Shown: positions 25,941 to 35,377, counted from the stretch's first letter. The stretch: 64,000 nucleotides of DNA from DATBDN01 sp963715995 (GCA_963715995.1 OY970283.1:2728001-2792000), one strand, 5' to 3'. Notes: generated by a model not told the origin, from the letters alone. Translations and numbers: made by a program.

Positions 25941-26345
25941 ATGGAACCCCAGGTGACCACCGGTGACGGCTACTCAGTCGCATCCCTCGACTCGCTCGGC
26001 GAGGGCCCCGGCTTTCGCAAGATCCGCACGCCGCTCGGAGTGACCGCCTTCGGCGTCAACGCGCTGGTCGTGCCGAACGGCTACGGCGGCCCGAACCACT
26101 TCCACGAGGAGCAGGAGGAGCTCTACTTCGTGCACCAGGGGCGCGCCCGCTTCGAGTTCGCGGATGGGACCGAGCACGAGGTCGAGCCCGGCGGCGTGGT
26201 CTGGGTGGATGCTCCGACCGTGCGCCGCTTCCACAGCATCGGCGAGGACGACCTGGTCCTGTTCATCGTGGGCGGGAAGGACGGCTACGTGGGGCGCGAC
26301 GGCAAGACGGCCGATCCCGACGAGCCGCGCGTGCGGACCGACTAG
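25941..26345 (+). CDS. Cupin domain protein
   Basis: This 134-residue single-domain cupin contains the metal-binding motif 1 (GPNHFHEEQEELYFVHQGRARFEF) with two His and a Glu. Motif 2 (VDAPTVRRFHSIGEDDLVLFIVG) provides the last His. Small cupins act as metal-dependent isomerases, dioxygenases or ligand sensors, and nothing here decides between these. The 3' end overlaps the convergent hydroxy-acid oxidase gene by 4 bases. Confidence 0.82.
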   Translation: MEPQVTTGDGYSVASLDSLGEGPGFRKIRTPLGVTAFGVNALVVPNGYGGPNHFHEEQEELYFVHQGRARFEFADGTEHEVEPGGVVWVDAPTVRRFHSIGEDDLVLFIVGGKDGYVGRDGKTADPDEPRVRTD

Positions 26346-27547
26346 AGCGGCAGCTTCGCGCCGGCGTCGTAGAGCGCCGTGCGATCGACGCCAGCGATCG
26401 ATGTCTGGCCAGTCAGGCCGAGCGCCGTGTCCATGTCGGCCTTCATGACTGCGAGCACGTGGCGTACGCCCGCTTCACCGCGTGCCGCGACCGCCCATGC
26501 CCACGGGCGGCCGATGAGAACTGCCTGCGCACCCATGGCAACCATCTTGACAACGTCTACACCCGTACGCACACCGCCGTCGGCCAGGACCGTGAGCTGG
26601 TCACCGACCGCGTCCGCGATGTCCGGCAGCGCCCGTGCCGTCGACGGCACGGAGTCGAGCTGCCGCCCACCGTGGTTCGAGACGACCACGCCGTCCACGC
26701 CGGCGTCGAGCGCCTTGCGCGCGTCCTCGGGATCCAGCACCCCCTTGACCACGAGCTTTCCGCCCCAGTGCTCGCGCACCCAGGCGATGTCGTCCCAGGT
26801 GACGCTCGGGTCGAACTGCGAGTCGACCCACTCCTTGAACTGGTCCGGCGTGCGCGCGTTCGGCACCACCTTCTCGAGGTTGCCGAAGGTGAGCGGCTTG
26901 CCGCCGATCGGAACGCTGCGCAGCCAGCCCGGGTGCGACACGAGGTCGAGCGCGCGCCGCACCTTGCCCCACCGGCCGATCCGGCCGACCACCGCGTTGC
27001 GGGTATCGCGATGACGGGCGCCGACCACCGCGAGGTCGATCGTCAGGCACAGCACGGGCGACCCAACCGCGCCGGCGCGCGCGAGCAGATCCTGAGCGAA
27101 GTCGCGGTCGCGCATGACGTAGAGCTGGAACCACGGCGGCCGCGTGGTGGCCTTCGCGACCTCTTCGATGCTGCAGATCGAGACGGTCGACTCGATGAAC
27201 GCCGTGCCGGCCCGCTCGGCGGCGCGCGCCGCCTGAACCTCGGCGCGCTGGGCCATCATCCCCGCGAGTCCGACCGGTGCCAGGATCACGGGCAGGGCAA
27301 GCTCCTGCCCGAGCACCTCCACCTTCGTGTCGCGAACGCTCACGTCGCGCATCACGACCTGGCGCAGCAGCACCTGCTGCAGGTCGGAGACGTTGGCGCG
27401 CATCGTCGCCTCGTCGTAGGCGCCGCCGTCGACGTAGTCGAACAGCTGCCGTGGCAGCCGCCGCCGGGCGAGCTCGCGATAGTCGAGCGCGGTCGCCGGG
27501 GCAACCTGAAGCGGGCGGTCGGGCGCGAAGCGGGTCACGCCCGGCAT
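26342..27547 (-). CDS. FMN-dependent alpha-hydroxy-acid dehydrogenase (L-lactate dehydrogenase / oxidase family)
   Basis: This 401-residue TIM-barrel flavoenzyme oxidises 2-hydroxy acids such as L-lactate. ALDYRELARRRLPRQLFDYVDGGAYDE is the usual N terminus, PVGLAGM and the ESTVSICSIEEVA loop bind FMN, and LVVKGVLDPEDARKALDAG supplies the flavin-contacting Lys. SNHGGRQLDS contains the catalytic His and Arg, and ADGGVRTGVDVVKMVAMGA binds the phosphate. Whether it is a dehydrogenase or an oxidase cannot be told. It is preceded by the divergent glycosyltransferase gene. Confidence 0.9.
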   Translation of the reverse strand: MPGVTRFAPDRPLQVAPATALDYRELARRRLPRQLFDYVDGGAYDEATMRANVSDLQQVLLRQVVMRDVSVRDTKVEVLGQELALPVILAPVGLAGMMAQRAEVQAARAAERAGTAFIESTVSICSIEEVAKATTRPPWFQLYVMRDRDFAQDLLARAGAVGSPVLCLTIDLAVVGARHRDTRNAVVGRIGRWGKVRRALDLVSHPGWLRSVPIGGKPLTFGNLEKVVPNARTPDQFKEWVDSQFDPSVTWDDIAWVREHWGGKLVVKGVLDPEDARKALDAGVDGVVVSNHGGRQLDSVPSTARALPDIADAVGDQLTVLADGGVRTGVDVVKMVAMGAQAVLIGRPWAWAVAARGEAGVRHVLAVMKADMDTALGLTGQTSIAGVDRTALYDAGAKLPL

Positions 27548-27600
27548 GGTGCCACGGTCGGTAGCGCAGTGCGTCCTTACACTGCTCGGCGCACGCGGGA

Positions 27601-27606
27601 TACGCT
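27601..27606 (+). promoter_or_regulatory. Predicted -10 element TACGCT of a leaderless promoter
   Basis: TACGCT is followed by 6 nt and TTG at 27613, the first codon of the membrane glycosyltransferase frame. Confidence 0.5.
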
Positions 27607-27612
27607 CGCGGC

Positions 27613-29040
27613 TTGCGCAAGGTCGGGATCTTCGCCTGCGGGATCGTCGCGCTCGCGCTGGTCCTGCGTCTGATCTACGGGCGGGGCGACCTCGGCTTCG
27701 ATGCGGCGTTCTCCCTGGTCTGGGGCGACGAGCTGCGTCACCTTCAGGTCCCGGACTACGGCGCCGCGGTCACGCCGACGCCCCACCCGCTTGGCAACTT
27801 CGTGGCGGCGTTCGTGTCGCTCACGGGCAGGCACGGCCCGGCCGTGATGACCGGGATCTCATTCCTGTCGTTCGGTGCGCTGGGAGTCGCTGCATTCACA
27901 GCAGGCCGGCGTGCCTTCGGCGCTGCGGCCGGGCTCGCATTTGCGGCGATCCTGCTGACGCGGCCGCTGCTGGTGGCCGAGACGCTGCAGTCCTCGACCG
28001 ACATCCCCTTCCTGGCGCTGGTGCTGGCCGCGGTTGCGCTCGAGCTCCGGCGCGAACGCTGCGGCACGCCGGTGCTGCTGTTGCTCGCCGTGGCGGGGCT
28101 TCTGCGGCCAGAGGCGTGGGGGCTGTCCGCCCTCTACGCCGTCCACTTGCTGTGGCCGGAGCGCCGCCGGCTCTCGACGGGACGCGTCGTGGCCGTCGCT
28201 GCGCTCGCCTTCAGCGGAATGCTTCTGTGGCTGGGCTTCGACCTGGTCACCACCGGCAACCCGATCCACTCGTTCACGCGCACGCAGGATCTGGCCGCGC
28301 ACCTGAAACGCGAACGCGGCGTGGCGGCCGCCGTCCGGGAGCTGCCGCCGTCGCTGCGCTCGGTCCTCGGCAACGACGTGACGTGGCTCGGGGTCGCGGC
28401 AGGAGCGCTGGCGCTGTTCGCCGCACAGCGGCGATCACGGCTAGGCCTCGTGCTGCTGGTGTTCGGCCTGGCGACCTGGGTCGCGCTGGGGCTGGCGCAG
28501 CTGCCGCTGATCGACCGCTACCTGCTGATACCGGGCGCCGCACTGGCGCTCTTCTGCGCCGCCGGCCTGGCGGCGGTGACCTGGCTGCGCCCGCGAGGCC
28601 GCCTCCGGCACGCCGGCACGGTCGTGTCGTTGCTGGTGGCGCTGGTGCTGCTGGCCGGGGTGCCGAGCCTGGCGGACGACATCCGCTTCCGGACGGACCG
28701 TGCGCGCGATCGCCAGGCGCTCTACGACGGCCTGGATTCGCTGGCCGGGACCGCCGAGGCGCGCGGTCTGACGCAGAAGTGCAGGCCGATCGAGGTGGCC
28801 GTCTACCGACCAGTGCCCGCGCTTGCCTACCGCTTCGGTATCCGTCCGTCGAAGATCGTCGTCGTCCGGCCGCAGAAGGCGCGGAGCGGCCTCCTCTTCG
28901 CGCCCACGTTTCAAAGCGTGGTGGGCGACGTCGGGCTCTATCCGGGCGTGGTGATCCCGGACATCGCGTTGCGCGTGCCCGCGAGCTTCACTCGCGTGCG
29001 CTCGAACTCGTGGGGCAGGATCGCGACGCGCGGGTGTTAG
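27613..29040 (+). CDS. Polytopic membrane protein, glycosyltransferase-39-like
   Basis: This 475-residue protein has about ten predicted membrane helices and the layout of GT-C/PMT-type glycosyltransferases: one N-terminal helix (FACGIVALALVLRLIY), then an extracytoplasmic loop with acidic residues (GRGDLGFDAAFSLVWGDE) and more helices. GT-C enzymes use a lipid-linked sugar donor and acidic residues in the first loop. The assignment to this fold is by topology, not a firm motif match. TTG at 27613 is supported by the TACGCT hexamer. Confidence 0.65.
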   Translation: MRKVGIFACGIVALALVLRLIYGRGDLGFDAAFSLVWGDELRHLQVPDYGAAVTPTPHPLGNFVAAFVSLTGRHGPAVMTGISFLSFGALGVAAFTAGRRAFGAAAGLAFAAILLTRPLLVAETLQSSTDIPFLALVLAAVALELRRERCGTPVLLLLAVAGLLRPEAWGLSALYAVHLLWPERRRLSTGRVVAVAALAFSGMLLWLGFDLVTTGNPIHSFTRTQDLAAHLKRERGVAAAVRELPPSLRSVLGNDVTWLGVAAGALALFAAQRRSRLGLVLLVFGLATWVALGLAQLPLIDRYLLIPGAALALFCAAGLAAVTWLRPRGRLRHAGTVVSLLVALVLLAGVPSLADDIRFRTDRARDRQALYDGLDSLAGTAEARGLTQKCRPIEVAVYRPVPALAYRFGIRPSKIVVVRPQKARSGLLFAPTFQSVVGDVGLYPGVVIPDIALRVPASFTRVRSNSWGRIATRGC

Positions 29041-29063
29041 CCGCGCGTCGCTTCCACAGCCGT

Positions 29064-29528
29064 CTAGGACTTCTTGATGGTCAGCGGCGCGCTGACCTGA
29101 GCCTTGGTCTTGTTGCTGGTCAGCTTCACGATCAGCGTGAACTTACCGGCGCCAAGACGCTTGCCGAGGTGCTTGAACCGCGGAGCGCCCGTGCCGGTCG
29201 CACCGTGCGCGAGCTGCTTGACCTTCCCGCCGGCGCTCTTGGCCAGAATCGTGTACTCGCCGCCGCTCGTGGTGTCGAACTGAACGGTGAAGCCGTGCCC
29301 CTTGACGGGTTTACGCGGCGTCGTGCGGATGTTCTCGACCTGCGCCTTGCAGACGACGTGATAGCCGCGACAGGTCGGTGCCGGCGTGGAGCCGTAGCCG
29401 AGCGCGCGGACCGGGCCCTGCAACAGGACCAGACCAAGCGCGAGCGTCAGGAAGACCGCGGCGCCGATGCGTGTGACCCACGGGCTGCGGTCGGCCGTCA
29501 GGCCGCCGCCGGGCATTGAGTACCTCAT
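29064..29528 (-). CDS. Secreted or membrane-anchored basic protein, function unknown
   Basis: This protein of about 154 residues has one hydrophobic segment (IGAAVFLTLALGLVLLQGPV) near the N terminus. It is followed by a Lys-rich beta domain of about 100 residues containing a Cys pair (TCRGYHVVCKAQVE). ATG at 29528 has AAAGGA about 9 nt upstream; another ATG lies at 29516. The fold looks like a small immunoglobulin-like or filamin-like domain, but this is a guess from composition. Confidence 0.55.
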   Translation of the reverse strand: MRYSMPGGGLTADRSPWVTRIGAAVFLTLALGLVLLQGPVRALGYGSTPAPTCRGYHVVCKAQVENIRTTPRKPVKGHGFTVQFDTTSGGEYTILAKSAGGKVKQLAHGATGTGAPRFKHLGKRLGAGKFTLIVKLTSNKTKAQVSAPLTIKKS

Positions 29529-29667
29529 GTAGTGAAAGTCCTTTCCGCGCGAGGTCGGCCCTGAAGGCCGGACGGGAGATACCCCGCTCGTGCACCAAGG
29601 GTATCCCAATTGTGTGGAGATGCCCTATGAAGGGCATTTCAGTTGGGCAACCCCATTCGCCACCGGC

Positions 29668-31191
29668 TCAGAGCGGCAAGCGCTCGTGTGCGGCGTCCGC
29701 CACGACCGGGTCATGGGTCGCGCAGAGAACCGTCACGCCGACGGCGTCCGCCATCTGGCGCAGCAGCGCCGCCACCGCTGCCGCGTTGGCTTCGTCCAGG
29801 TGCGAGGTCGGCTCGTCCACCAGCAGGAGTCGCCGTCCGCCCGCCAGGGCACGCGCGAGTGCGGCTCGCTGGCGCTCACCCGCCGAGAGCCGGTCGCAGC
29901 GCTGATCGGCCCGCTCACCGAGCCCGAACGCGGCCAGCCAGCCCTCGGCAGTCTGATGCGCGTCTGCCCGCGACCTGCCCGCGCGCACGAGCGGCAGCAG
30001 CAACTGCTCGCGAGCCGTCAGGAAGCCCGTCAGCGAGATGTCCTGTGCGACATAGCCGACCTGCGACATGCGCAGGGCGGCACGCTGCTCGCGGTCCAGC
30101 AACTCGACGCGTGTGTCATCGAGGGCAATGCTCCCCTCGTCGGGCAGGTCGAGCCCGCCCACCATTTGCAACAGCGTCGACTTCCCGGAACCAGACCGAC
30201 CTGTGATCGCGGTGAATCGGCCGGCAGCGAAGTCGAAATCGGCCTGCCGGAAGACCTCGCGCGTGCCGTAGCGCTTGCTGACCGCGCCGAGAATGACTCG
30301 GGCACCCGCGACGCGAGCGGGAAGCGACGCCGTGACGTTCGCCGGCTCGCCGGGCAGGGTCGCCTCCGAACCTTCGAGTGGCTCCAGCACGACGGCCCGG
30401 TCCTCGGCCCGGAGTCGCGCACGGTTGCCGATCCCGGCACGCGCCAGGACGTCCTCGGGCACGTGCAGCCAACCGCCCTTGCCGATGACGACCGCCCGCA
30501 CCTGGCCTGAGTCCTCGGCGCTCACCCGGCCGTCGCGCACGCGCACGACGCGATGCGCAGCCGCGGCGCCGGCGGGATCGTGAGTGACCAGGACGACGGT
30601 TGCCAAACCGTCGTCGGCCAGCCCGCGCAGCAGTGCGAGCACCTGCGCGGCAGCCGTCGCGTCCAGCTCGCCGGTGGGCTCATCGGCGAGCACGAGATCG
30701 GGCGCATGGACGGTCGCCACGCACAGCGCGGCCCGCTGAGCCTCGCCTCCTGACAGCTCGTGCGGGCGGACGCCGAGTGCGGAGGCCGGCAACCCGACGC
30801 GCTCGAGCAGCTCCTCGGCGCGAGCCCGCGCCACACGCGGGCTCTCGCCCCGCAACCGCAGCGGCAGCGCGAGCGACTCGCCGATCGTGGTCACCGGGGA
30901 CAGCGCGTGATGCGCGTGCTGTCCGAAGAACCCGATGTGCCGGCGACGGACCAGTGCGCGCCGGCGTCGCCCCAGGCCGGCCATGTCGTGCCCTGCGACC
31001 AAAGCGCTGCCGGCGGATGGTGTCTCCACCCCAGCGAGGATGCGCAGCAGCGTGCTCTTGCCCGAGCCGCTCGGCCCCAGCAGCGCCACCATCTCGCCGG
31101 CCGCTGCATCGAAGCTCAGGCCCTGGAGCGCCGCGGCGCTGCCCTCGGGCGTTCGGTACACCTTGAACAACTCGCGGCAGGAGACGCTCAT
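29668..31191 (-). CDS. Tandem ABC transporter ATPase with an AbrB-like linker
   Basis: This 507-residue protein holds two LolD/MacB-type nucleotide-binding domains. The first has Walker A GPSGSGKST (39-47), Q-loop Gln91, signature LSGGE (146-150), Walker B LVLADEP (166-172) and H-loop His204. The second has Walker A GRSGSGKST (331-339), Q-loop Gln383, signature LSAGE (435-439), Walker B LLLVDEP (455-461) and His493. The linker at about 232-274 (GGWLHVPEDVLARAGIG, then RARLRAEDRAVVLEP) looks like an AbrB/MazE swapped-hairpin domain. ATG at 31191 overlaps the stop codon of the permease gene (ATGA). Confidence 0.88.
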   Translation of the reverse strand: MSVSCRELFKVYRTPEGSAAALQGLSFDAAAGEMVALLGPSGSGKSTLLRILAGVETPSAGSALVAGHDMAGLGRRRRALVRRRHIGFFGQHAHHALSPVTTIGESLALPLRLRGESPRVARARAEELLERVGLPASALGVRPHELSGGEAQRAALCVATVHAPDLVLADEPTGELDATAAAQVLALLRGLADDGLATVVLVTHDPAGAAAAHRVVRVRDGRVSAEDSGQVRAVVIGKGGWLHVPEDVLARAGIGNRARLRAEDRAVVLEPLEGSEATLPGEPANVTASLPARVAGARVILGAVSKRYGTREVFRQADFDFAAGRFTAITGRSGSGKSTLLQMVGGLDLPDEGSIALDDTRVELLDREQRAALRMSQVGYVAQDISLTGFLTAREQLLLPLVRAGRSRADAHQTAEGWLAAFGLGERADQRCDRLSAGERQRAALARALAGGRRLLLVDEPTSHLDEANAAAVAALLRQMADAVGVTVLCATHDPVVADAAHERLPL

Positions 31192-34100
31192 GGGCCATCG
31201 CCTCCGTGCATGCGAAGCGGGACAGGCCCACGCAGCGAGCGCCGCAGCACAGCCGCGACGGCCGCAAGGGCAACAAGAGCGCTCGCGGCTGCCACGGCCA
31301 CGGTGGCGGCGACCGGCGTGGATCCGGCAAGCGGCGGATCTGGCTGAGCATCGAACGCGACGCGGGCTGCAAGCGCCACCTCGCTGTCGAGCCAGAACGC
31401 GCACGCGAGGCCAAGGACGCACGCTGCCACGGCGACCACTGCGGCGCGCATGCGCAGGTTGGCGCGCAGTGCGCGTGGGCCGACGCCCTGGGCTTCCAGA
31501 TCGGCAAGCGCTCGCGGGTCGCCGCGCAGTTGAGCTCGTGTTGCAACCATCAGCCCCGCGGCGCACAGGAGGATTCCGAGCAGCGCCGTGAGGACGACGA
31601 CGCGCAGCAGCTGCCGGCCGACCGGCTGCGCACGCAGGCGCGCGAGAACCGCCGCGTGGGTCACGACCGACAGCCCGTCGCGACGAGCGGCACGTGCCGC
31701 AAGCCGCGTGTCACCGCCGATCCAGAGCCGGCGCACCTGCGCGGTGCCGGGCGCAGCGGCGTCGAGGGCGGCGACGAGCGCCTGCGCGTCGGCGAGCAGC
31801 ACCGGAGTTCCCGAGTGCACGGTCGGCAGCCGTGCCGTGACGCCAACCACCTGCGCCTGAAGCTTCACGCCCGCGACGTGGACCGTGAGGCCGTGCGAGA
31901 TCCGGGCATCGGCCGCAAGCCCGGGGCTGGCCAGCACCGGCAGCGGCGAGCGGTCGGCGGGGCTGGGTAGCCGCGCAAGGGCGGTCTGGGTGCCGTCGAG
32001 GCGGAAGTGAAAGCGCCCGCCCGTGCCGCGCAGGCCACCGAAGCCGCGAAAGCCTCCGAGGCTGGCGCGCGCCGTCCCAAGCCGGAGCGCGCTGACCGTG
32101 AGCGTGCCGGTGAGCGCCCCGGCGCCACCGCCACCTTCGGCGAGTTGGTGCGTGGAGGTCACCTCCTCCCCCAGCGTCGGCGCTACGACCAGCGCATCGA
32201 CGGTGCCGCCGCGTGCACGCGGCGGAATGGCCGCGCGCCATCGCCCGCCAGCGGGCGTCACGGTGCCGAGGTTGACCGTGCTCGTGGCGTAGCCGTCGGC
32301 ATCGCGCAGGTAGAGCGTCAGCTCGAGCGAGGCCGCGGTGGTCCGCGCATCCAGGCTCAGCGCGGCCGCCGTACGCGGGATGCGGCTTCCTTTGAAGGGC
32401 ATGCGCCAGGCGGGCGGGCGCAGACGATCGGCCGCCGCCTGGCTTCCGCCAGCCACTCTTTGAAGCGCCTTGGCCGGAAGGCCGATGATCGCGGCACTGG
32501 TAGCCGACGGGCCCGCGTAGGCCTGCACCTGTTCGCGAAGGACCGGCAGCACCGTCGCATGGCTTCTCCGCCGCCAGTCGGTGAGCGTCGCGGCACGCAA
32601 CGGCGGAGCCAGGCTGGGTCCAGCGCTCACCTGCGCGTCCAGCGGCACTCGCGCCGCCGCCTGCGCGTCCTGGCCGCGATCGACCGTCTGGTGGTAGGCC
32701 AGCGCGAACCCGGCGATGCCAACCGCGGCTGCGAGCGCGGCGGCGGTGCCTGCGGCGGCTGCCGGATCGCGGGCCAGCTCGACCACTGCCAAGCCTGCAT
32801 TCGAGCGTGTCCCGAGCGGGCTGCGGGCCAGCAGGCGCATGAGCGGCGCGAGACCGAGCCCGGCCACCAGTGCGGCCAGCAGCGCCATCAGCGGAATCAC
32901 GCCCGCGGGCAGCGGAGCACCGGCCAGCCGATCACTCGCGCCAAGGGCAAGCAGGGCCGAGGCCGTTGCGAGCAGTGCCGCAGCCGCGAGCACGCGCAGC
33001 ACTCGCCCCGGCAGGCTGCCCACCGTCGCCACGAGCGCCCAGGCGCCCGCTGCGAGGATCGCGCTTGCGACCAGCAGCGGGCGGGCCGTCTGGTCCAGGA
33101 GCCGGCCGGCGCCGACGCCATCGCTGGCACGCGTGACGGCCAACGCCAGTCCCGCGGCGGCTCCCAGCACGAGGCCGGCCCCGGCGGGCAAGGCGGTCTC
33201 GGCCGCGACCGCGAGCATCCGCTGGCCGCCCGACGAGCCGGCGCGTGTCAGGCGCTCACTCTCGGTCTGAATCGCGCGGCGCATGGGAATGGCCGCGAGC
33301 ACGAGGAACGCCAGCACGCACGCGAGGCCGACAGCGGCCGTGGCTCGAAACCGTCCCGGGACCGCGTCCGCTCGCGCCTTCACCGCCGCGACCCGCGCCT
33401 CGGGACCGCTGAAGGTGAAGCTGTCGCTGTGTGCGTCGATGGACTGGCGGACCCGCCCGAGGCGGTCCAGCGTCGAGCCAAGGTTCCAGGAGTGCACGCT
33501 GGCGAGCGGCAGCTGTCCCGACCAGGTCTGAGTCCGCGAGACGCTGCTCACGGCGGTGAGGCTGTCGACGCCGGCGGGATCGGCAGCCAACAGCAGCGCC
33601 GGCGCGCGGTTGTCCGCAGTCGCTCGTAGGTCCGACGGCTTGGTCGTCAGCGAGAACAGGGTTCGATCGGTCACCAGCGCAGTGCCGGTGACCACCAGGG
33701 TCAGCCCGCGGCCGGCGATCGTTCGCGGGAGCGGCGGCCCTGCCACGCGCAGGACCTCGCAGCGCGACTGCCGGCAGGGAGCGCGCGGAAGGCGCCCTGC
33801 GATCAGCTTCACGCTGCCAGCCAGGTGCGTCGCCGCGGACAGCCGTATGAGCCGCCTGTCATAGGACACGGGCACCATCAGCAGCCCGCGGTGTACGCCG
33901 TCCACGCCGGTGTCTTTCAGCGCGCTGCGCGCCTCGCGGTCGACGCGCGGACCGGCGGCCCCCGACCAGCTGAGCGAGACGGCGGCCTGGCTCGGGCTCA
34001 GCGAGCGAAGCCGTTCGTGCGCCGCGCTGTCGGCGGCAATCACGGCGCCGGCCAGCACCCAGCCGAGATAGGCGCAGGCGATGGCTAGTGCGAACGTCAC

Positions 34101-34223
34101 CGGCAGCCAGCGACCGGGCGTCCGCGCCGCTCGGCGCCAGCCCGCAACCGGCGCGGCGATCAGCGCGCGCAGGGCTCTCACGCGAGCGCCGGCCGCCGAG
34201 GGCAGGCCAACAGCCGGCGCCAC
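31188..34223 (-). CDS. Large FtsX-type ABC transporter permease
   Basis: This 1011-residue membrane protein has about ten helices in the layout of a duplicated FtsX/MacB permease. The first helix is at about residues 40-62 (FALAIACAYLGWVLAGAVIA), followed by a large extracytoplasmic domain and a helix cluster (about 290-530). A second large extracytoplasmic domain (about 530-880) and three terminal helices follow. It should pair with the tandem ATPase encoded directly downstream to move a lipid, peptide or drug, or to act mechanically from the cytoplasmic side. No membrane-fusion partner is encoded nearby. The start is GTG at 34223, 50 bp after the tmRNA gene. Confidence 0.82.
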   Translation of the reverse strand: MAPAVGLPSAAGARVRALRALIAAPVAGWRRAARTPGRWLPVTFALAIACAYLGWVLAGAVIAADSAAHERLRSLSPSQAAVSLSWSGAAGPRVDREARSALKDTGVDGVHRGLLMVPVSYDRRLIRLSAATHLAGSVKLIAGRLPRAPCRQSRCEVLRVAGPPLPRTIAGRGLTLVVTGTALVTDRTLFSLTTKPSDLRATADNRAPALLLAADPAGVDSLTAVSSVSRTQTWSGQLPLASVHSWNLGSTLDRLGRVRQSIDAHSDSFTFSGPEARVAAVKARADAVPGRFRATAAVGLACVLAFLVLAAIPMRRAIQTESERLTRAGSSGGQRMLAVAAETALPAGAGLVLGAAAGLALAVTRASDGVGAGRLLDQTARPLLVASAILAAGAWALVATVGSLPGRVLRVLAAAALLATASALLALGASDRLAGAPLPAGVIPLMALLAALVAGLGLAPLMRLLARSPLGTRSNAGLAVVELARDPAAAAGTAAALAAAVGIAGFALAYHQTVDRGQDAQAAARVPLDAQVSAGPSLAPPLRAATLTDWRRRSHATVLPVLREQVQAYAGPSATSAAIIGLPAKALQRVAGGSQAAADRLRPPAWRMPFKGSRIPRTAAALSLDARTTAASLELTLYLRDADGYATSTVNLGTVTPAGGRWRAAIPPRARGGTVDALVVAPTLGEEVTSTHQLAEGGGGAGALTGTLTVSALRLGTARASLGGFRGFGGLRGTGGRFHFRLDGTQTALARLPSPADRSPLPVLASPGLAADARISHGLTVHVAGVKLQAQVVGVTARLPTVHSGTPVLLADAQALVAALDAAAPGTAQVRRLWIGGDTRLAARAARRDGLSVVTHAAVLARLRAQPVGRQLLRVVVLTALLGILLCAAGLMVATRAQLRGDPRALADLEAQGVGPRALRANLRMRAAVVAVAACVLGLACAFWLDSEVALAARVAFDAQPDPPLAGSTPVAATVAVAAASALVALAAVAAVLRRSLRGPVPLRMHGGDGP

Positions 34224-34272
34224 TGGGCGTTGAGCGCCTCGCGGCTCTGATGGACCGCTTGAAGCACTGAAG

Positions 34273-34634
34273 TGGAGACGGTGGGAATCGAACCCACGTC
34301 CGCGGACGCGTAATGGACAGCTTCTACGAGCGTAGTCAGGGCTCTGATCTCGCCCTCCGCTCGCCGACCTGACGGGGTTGCGGAGGGCCAGCCTCCTTGA
34401 ATGTCCCGGCTACGTCAGAGGCACTCGCAGCCGGTGAAGCCCGATTTCTGAGACCGGACATCCACACCTCGGGCGCAGTGTGGGCCGATCAGCTGCCTAC
34501 CTAGTTAGTGCTAGGCGGCGAGCTTGAACTCGTGAGAGTTCGCACTTGCATTGGTTGCCGCGGTTTAACGAGGCCTGCGGCACCTCGACTCGCAACTGCC
34601 CACACGAACGTCCACGTCGAAGCCTGTCGTCCCC
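34273..34634 (-). ncRNA. ssrA: tmRNA (transfer-messenger RNA)
   Basis: On the minus strand the 5' end GGGGACG (34634-34628) pairs with CGTCTCC (34280-34274), including one G-U, to form the acceptor stem. The discriminator A is at 34273 and CCA is not encoded. The T-arm GTGGGTTCGATTCCCAC is present. The tag frame can be read from a GCA resume codon at 34558-34556 as ATNASANSHEFKLAA and stops at TAG (34513-34511). A later GCA at 34549 would give a 12-residue tag. The length of 362 nt is typical. It works with SmpB (39311-39754) and RNase R (39747-41486). Confidence 0.95.
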
Positions 34635-34666
34635 GTGAGCACGTGTAAGTCTAGAGAGCCGCCCTG

Positions 34667-35368
34667 TCAGTGGACGGCGAAGGTGGTGTGGATCGTCAGC
34701 GTGTTGCCGTTGGCCGGGTTGAGGTAGCCGATCGTCAGCTTGGAGCCCAGGACCTGCTTCAGCTTCTTCCTGCGCGACCGTGGCTTCAAGGTGATCTGCA
34801 CGCCGGTGCCCTTGTGCTTGCAGACGACGACGAGCGGCGATCGCTTCTTCAGCTTGGCCGATTTGCCGCTGACCTTCAGGTGGTACTTGCCGCCGCGCCG
34901 CGTGACCTTCATCGGCGCCCGGAAGTCCTGGCGCGGGCAACCGGCCGCTGCCGTGCCGGCGAGCGCCGAGGTCCGCGCCTGTTGCTGCAGGCCGAATGCA
35001 ATCGACAGGCAGGCGTTCAGGAACAGCAGCTGGAGCGAGGGGTCCGACCGCTCGTATGACGAGTCGGTCCCGTACGCCTGCACCAGGCCCAGGTACATCC
35101 CGATGCAGCTGAGCAGCCGGTCCTTCGGCGAGTTCGAGCTTGCGAGGACCTTGGTGACGTTGTTGAAGATGGTCTCGTCCTCGGCGCTCGACGGAGTCGA
35201 GGTGATGGTGGCCGAGGTGGCTGTCGCCGGCACCGGCGACGAGGCCTCGATCGACTCACCGTTCGGAGCGACCGTGGCGTCGATCGACTGCGGGAAGTGC
35301 GCTGACGCCGGGGCAGCCCCGAGAGCAAGCGCGAGCGCGACCAGACAACACACGCGAACGAACGTCAT
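34667..35368 (-). CDS. Secreted protein of unknown function
   Basis: This 233-residue exported protein has a signal peptide (CCLVALALALGAAPASA). A Ser/Thr-rich segment (about 40-65) precedes a helical Cys-containing middle and a Lys/Arg-rich C-terminal beta region (GVQITLKPRSRRKKLKQVLG). Similar basic C-terminal regions occur in other secreted proteins that I associate with this class. The ATG at 35368 lies 9 nt after TAGGAT. It ends 32 bp before the tmRNA gene on the same strand. Confidence 0.65.
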   Translation of the reverse strand: MTFVRVCCLVALALALGAAPASAHFPQSIDATVAPNGESIEASSPVPATATSATITSTPSSAEDETIFNNVTKVLASSNSPKDRLLSCIGMYLGLVQAYGTDSSYERSDPSLQLLFLNACLSIAFGLQQQARTSALAGTAAAGCPRQDFRAPMKVTRRGGKYHLKVSGKSAKLKKRSPLVVVCKHKGTGVQITLKPRSRRKKLKQVLGSKLTIGYLNPANGNTLTIHTTFAVH

Positions 35369-35377
35369 CGCACGCGG

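Noticed and set aside
32007..33629. Plus-strand frame across the FtsX-type permease gene
   Set aside because: It is antisense to a clear multi-helix permease and has Arg/Ala/Gly-rich shadow composition without motifs.
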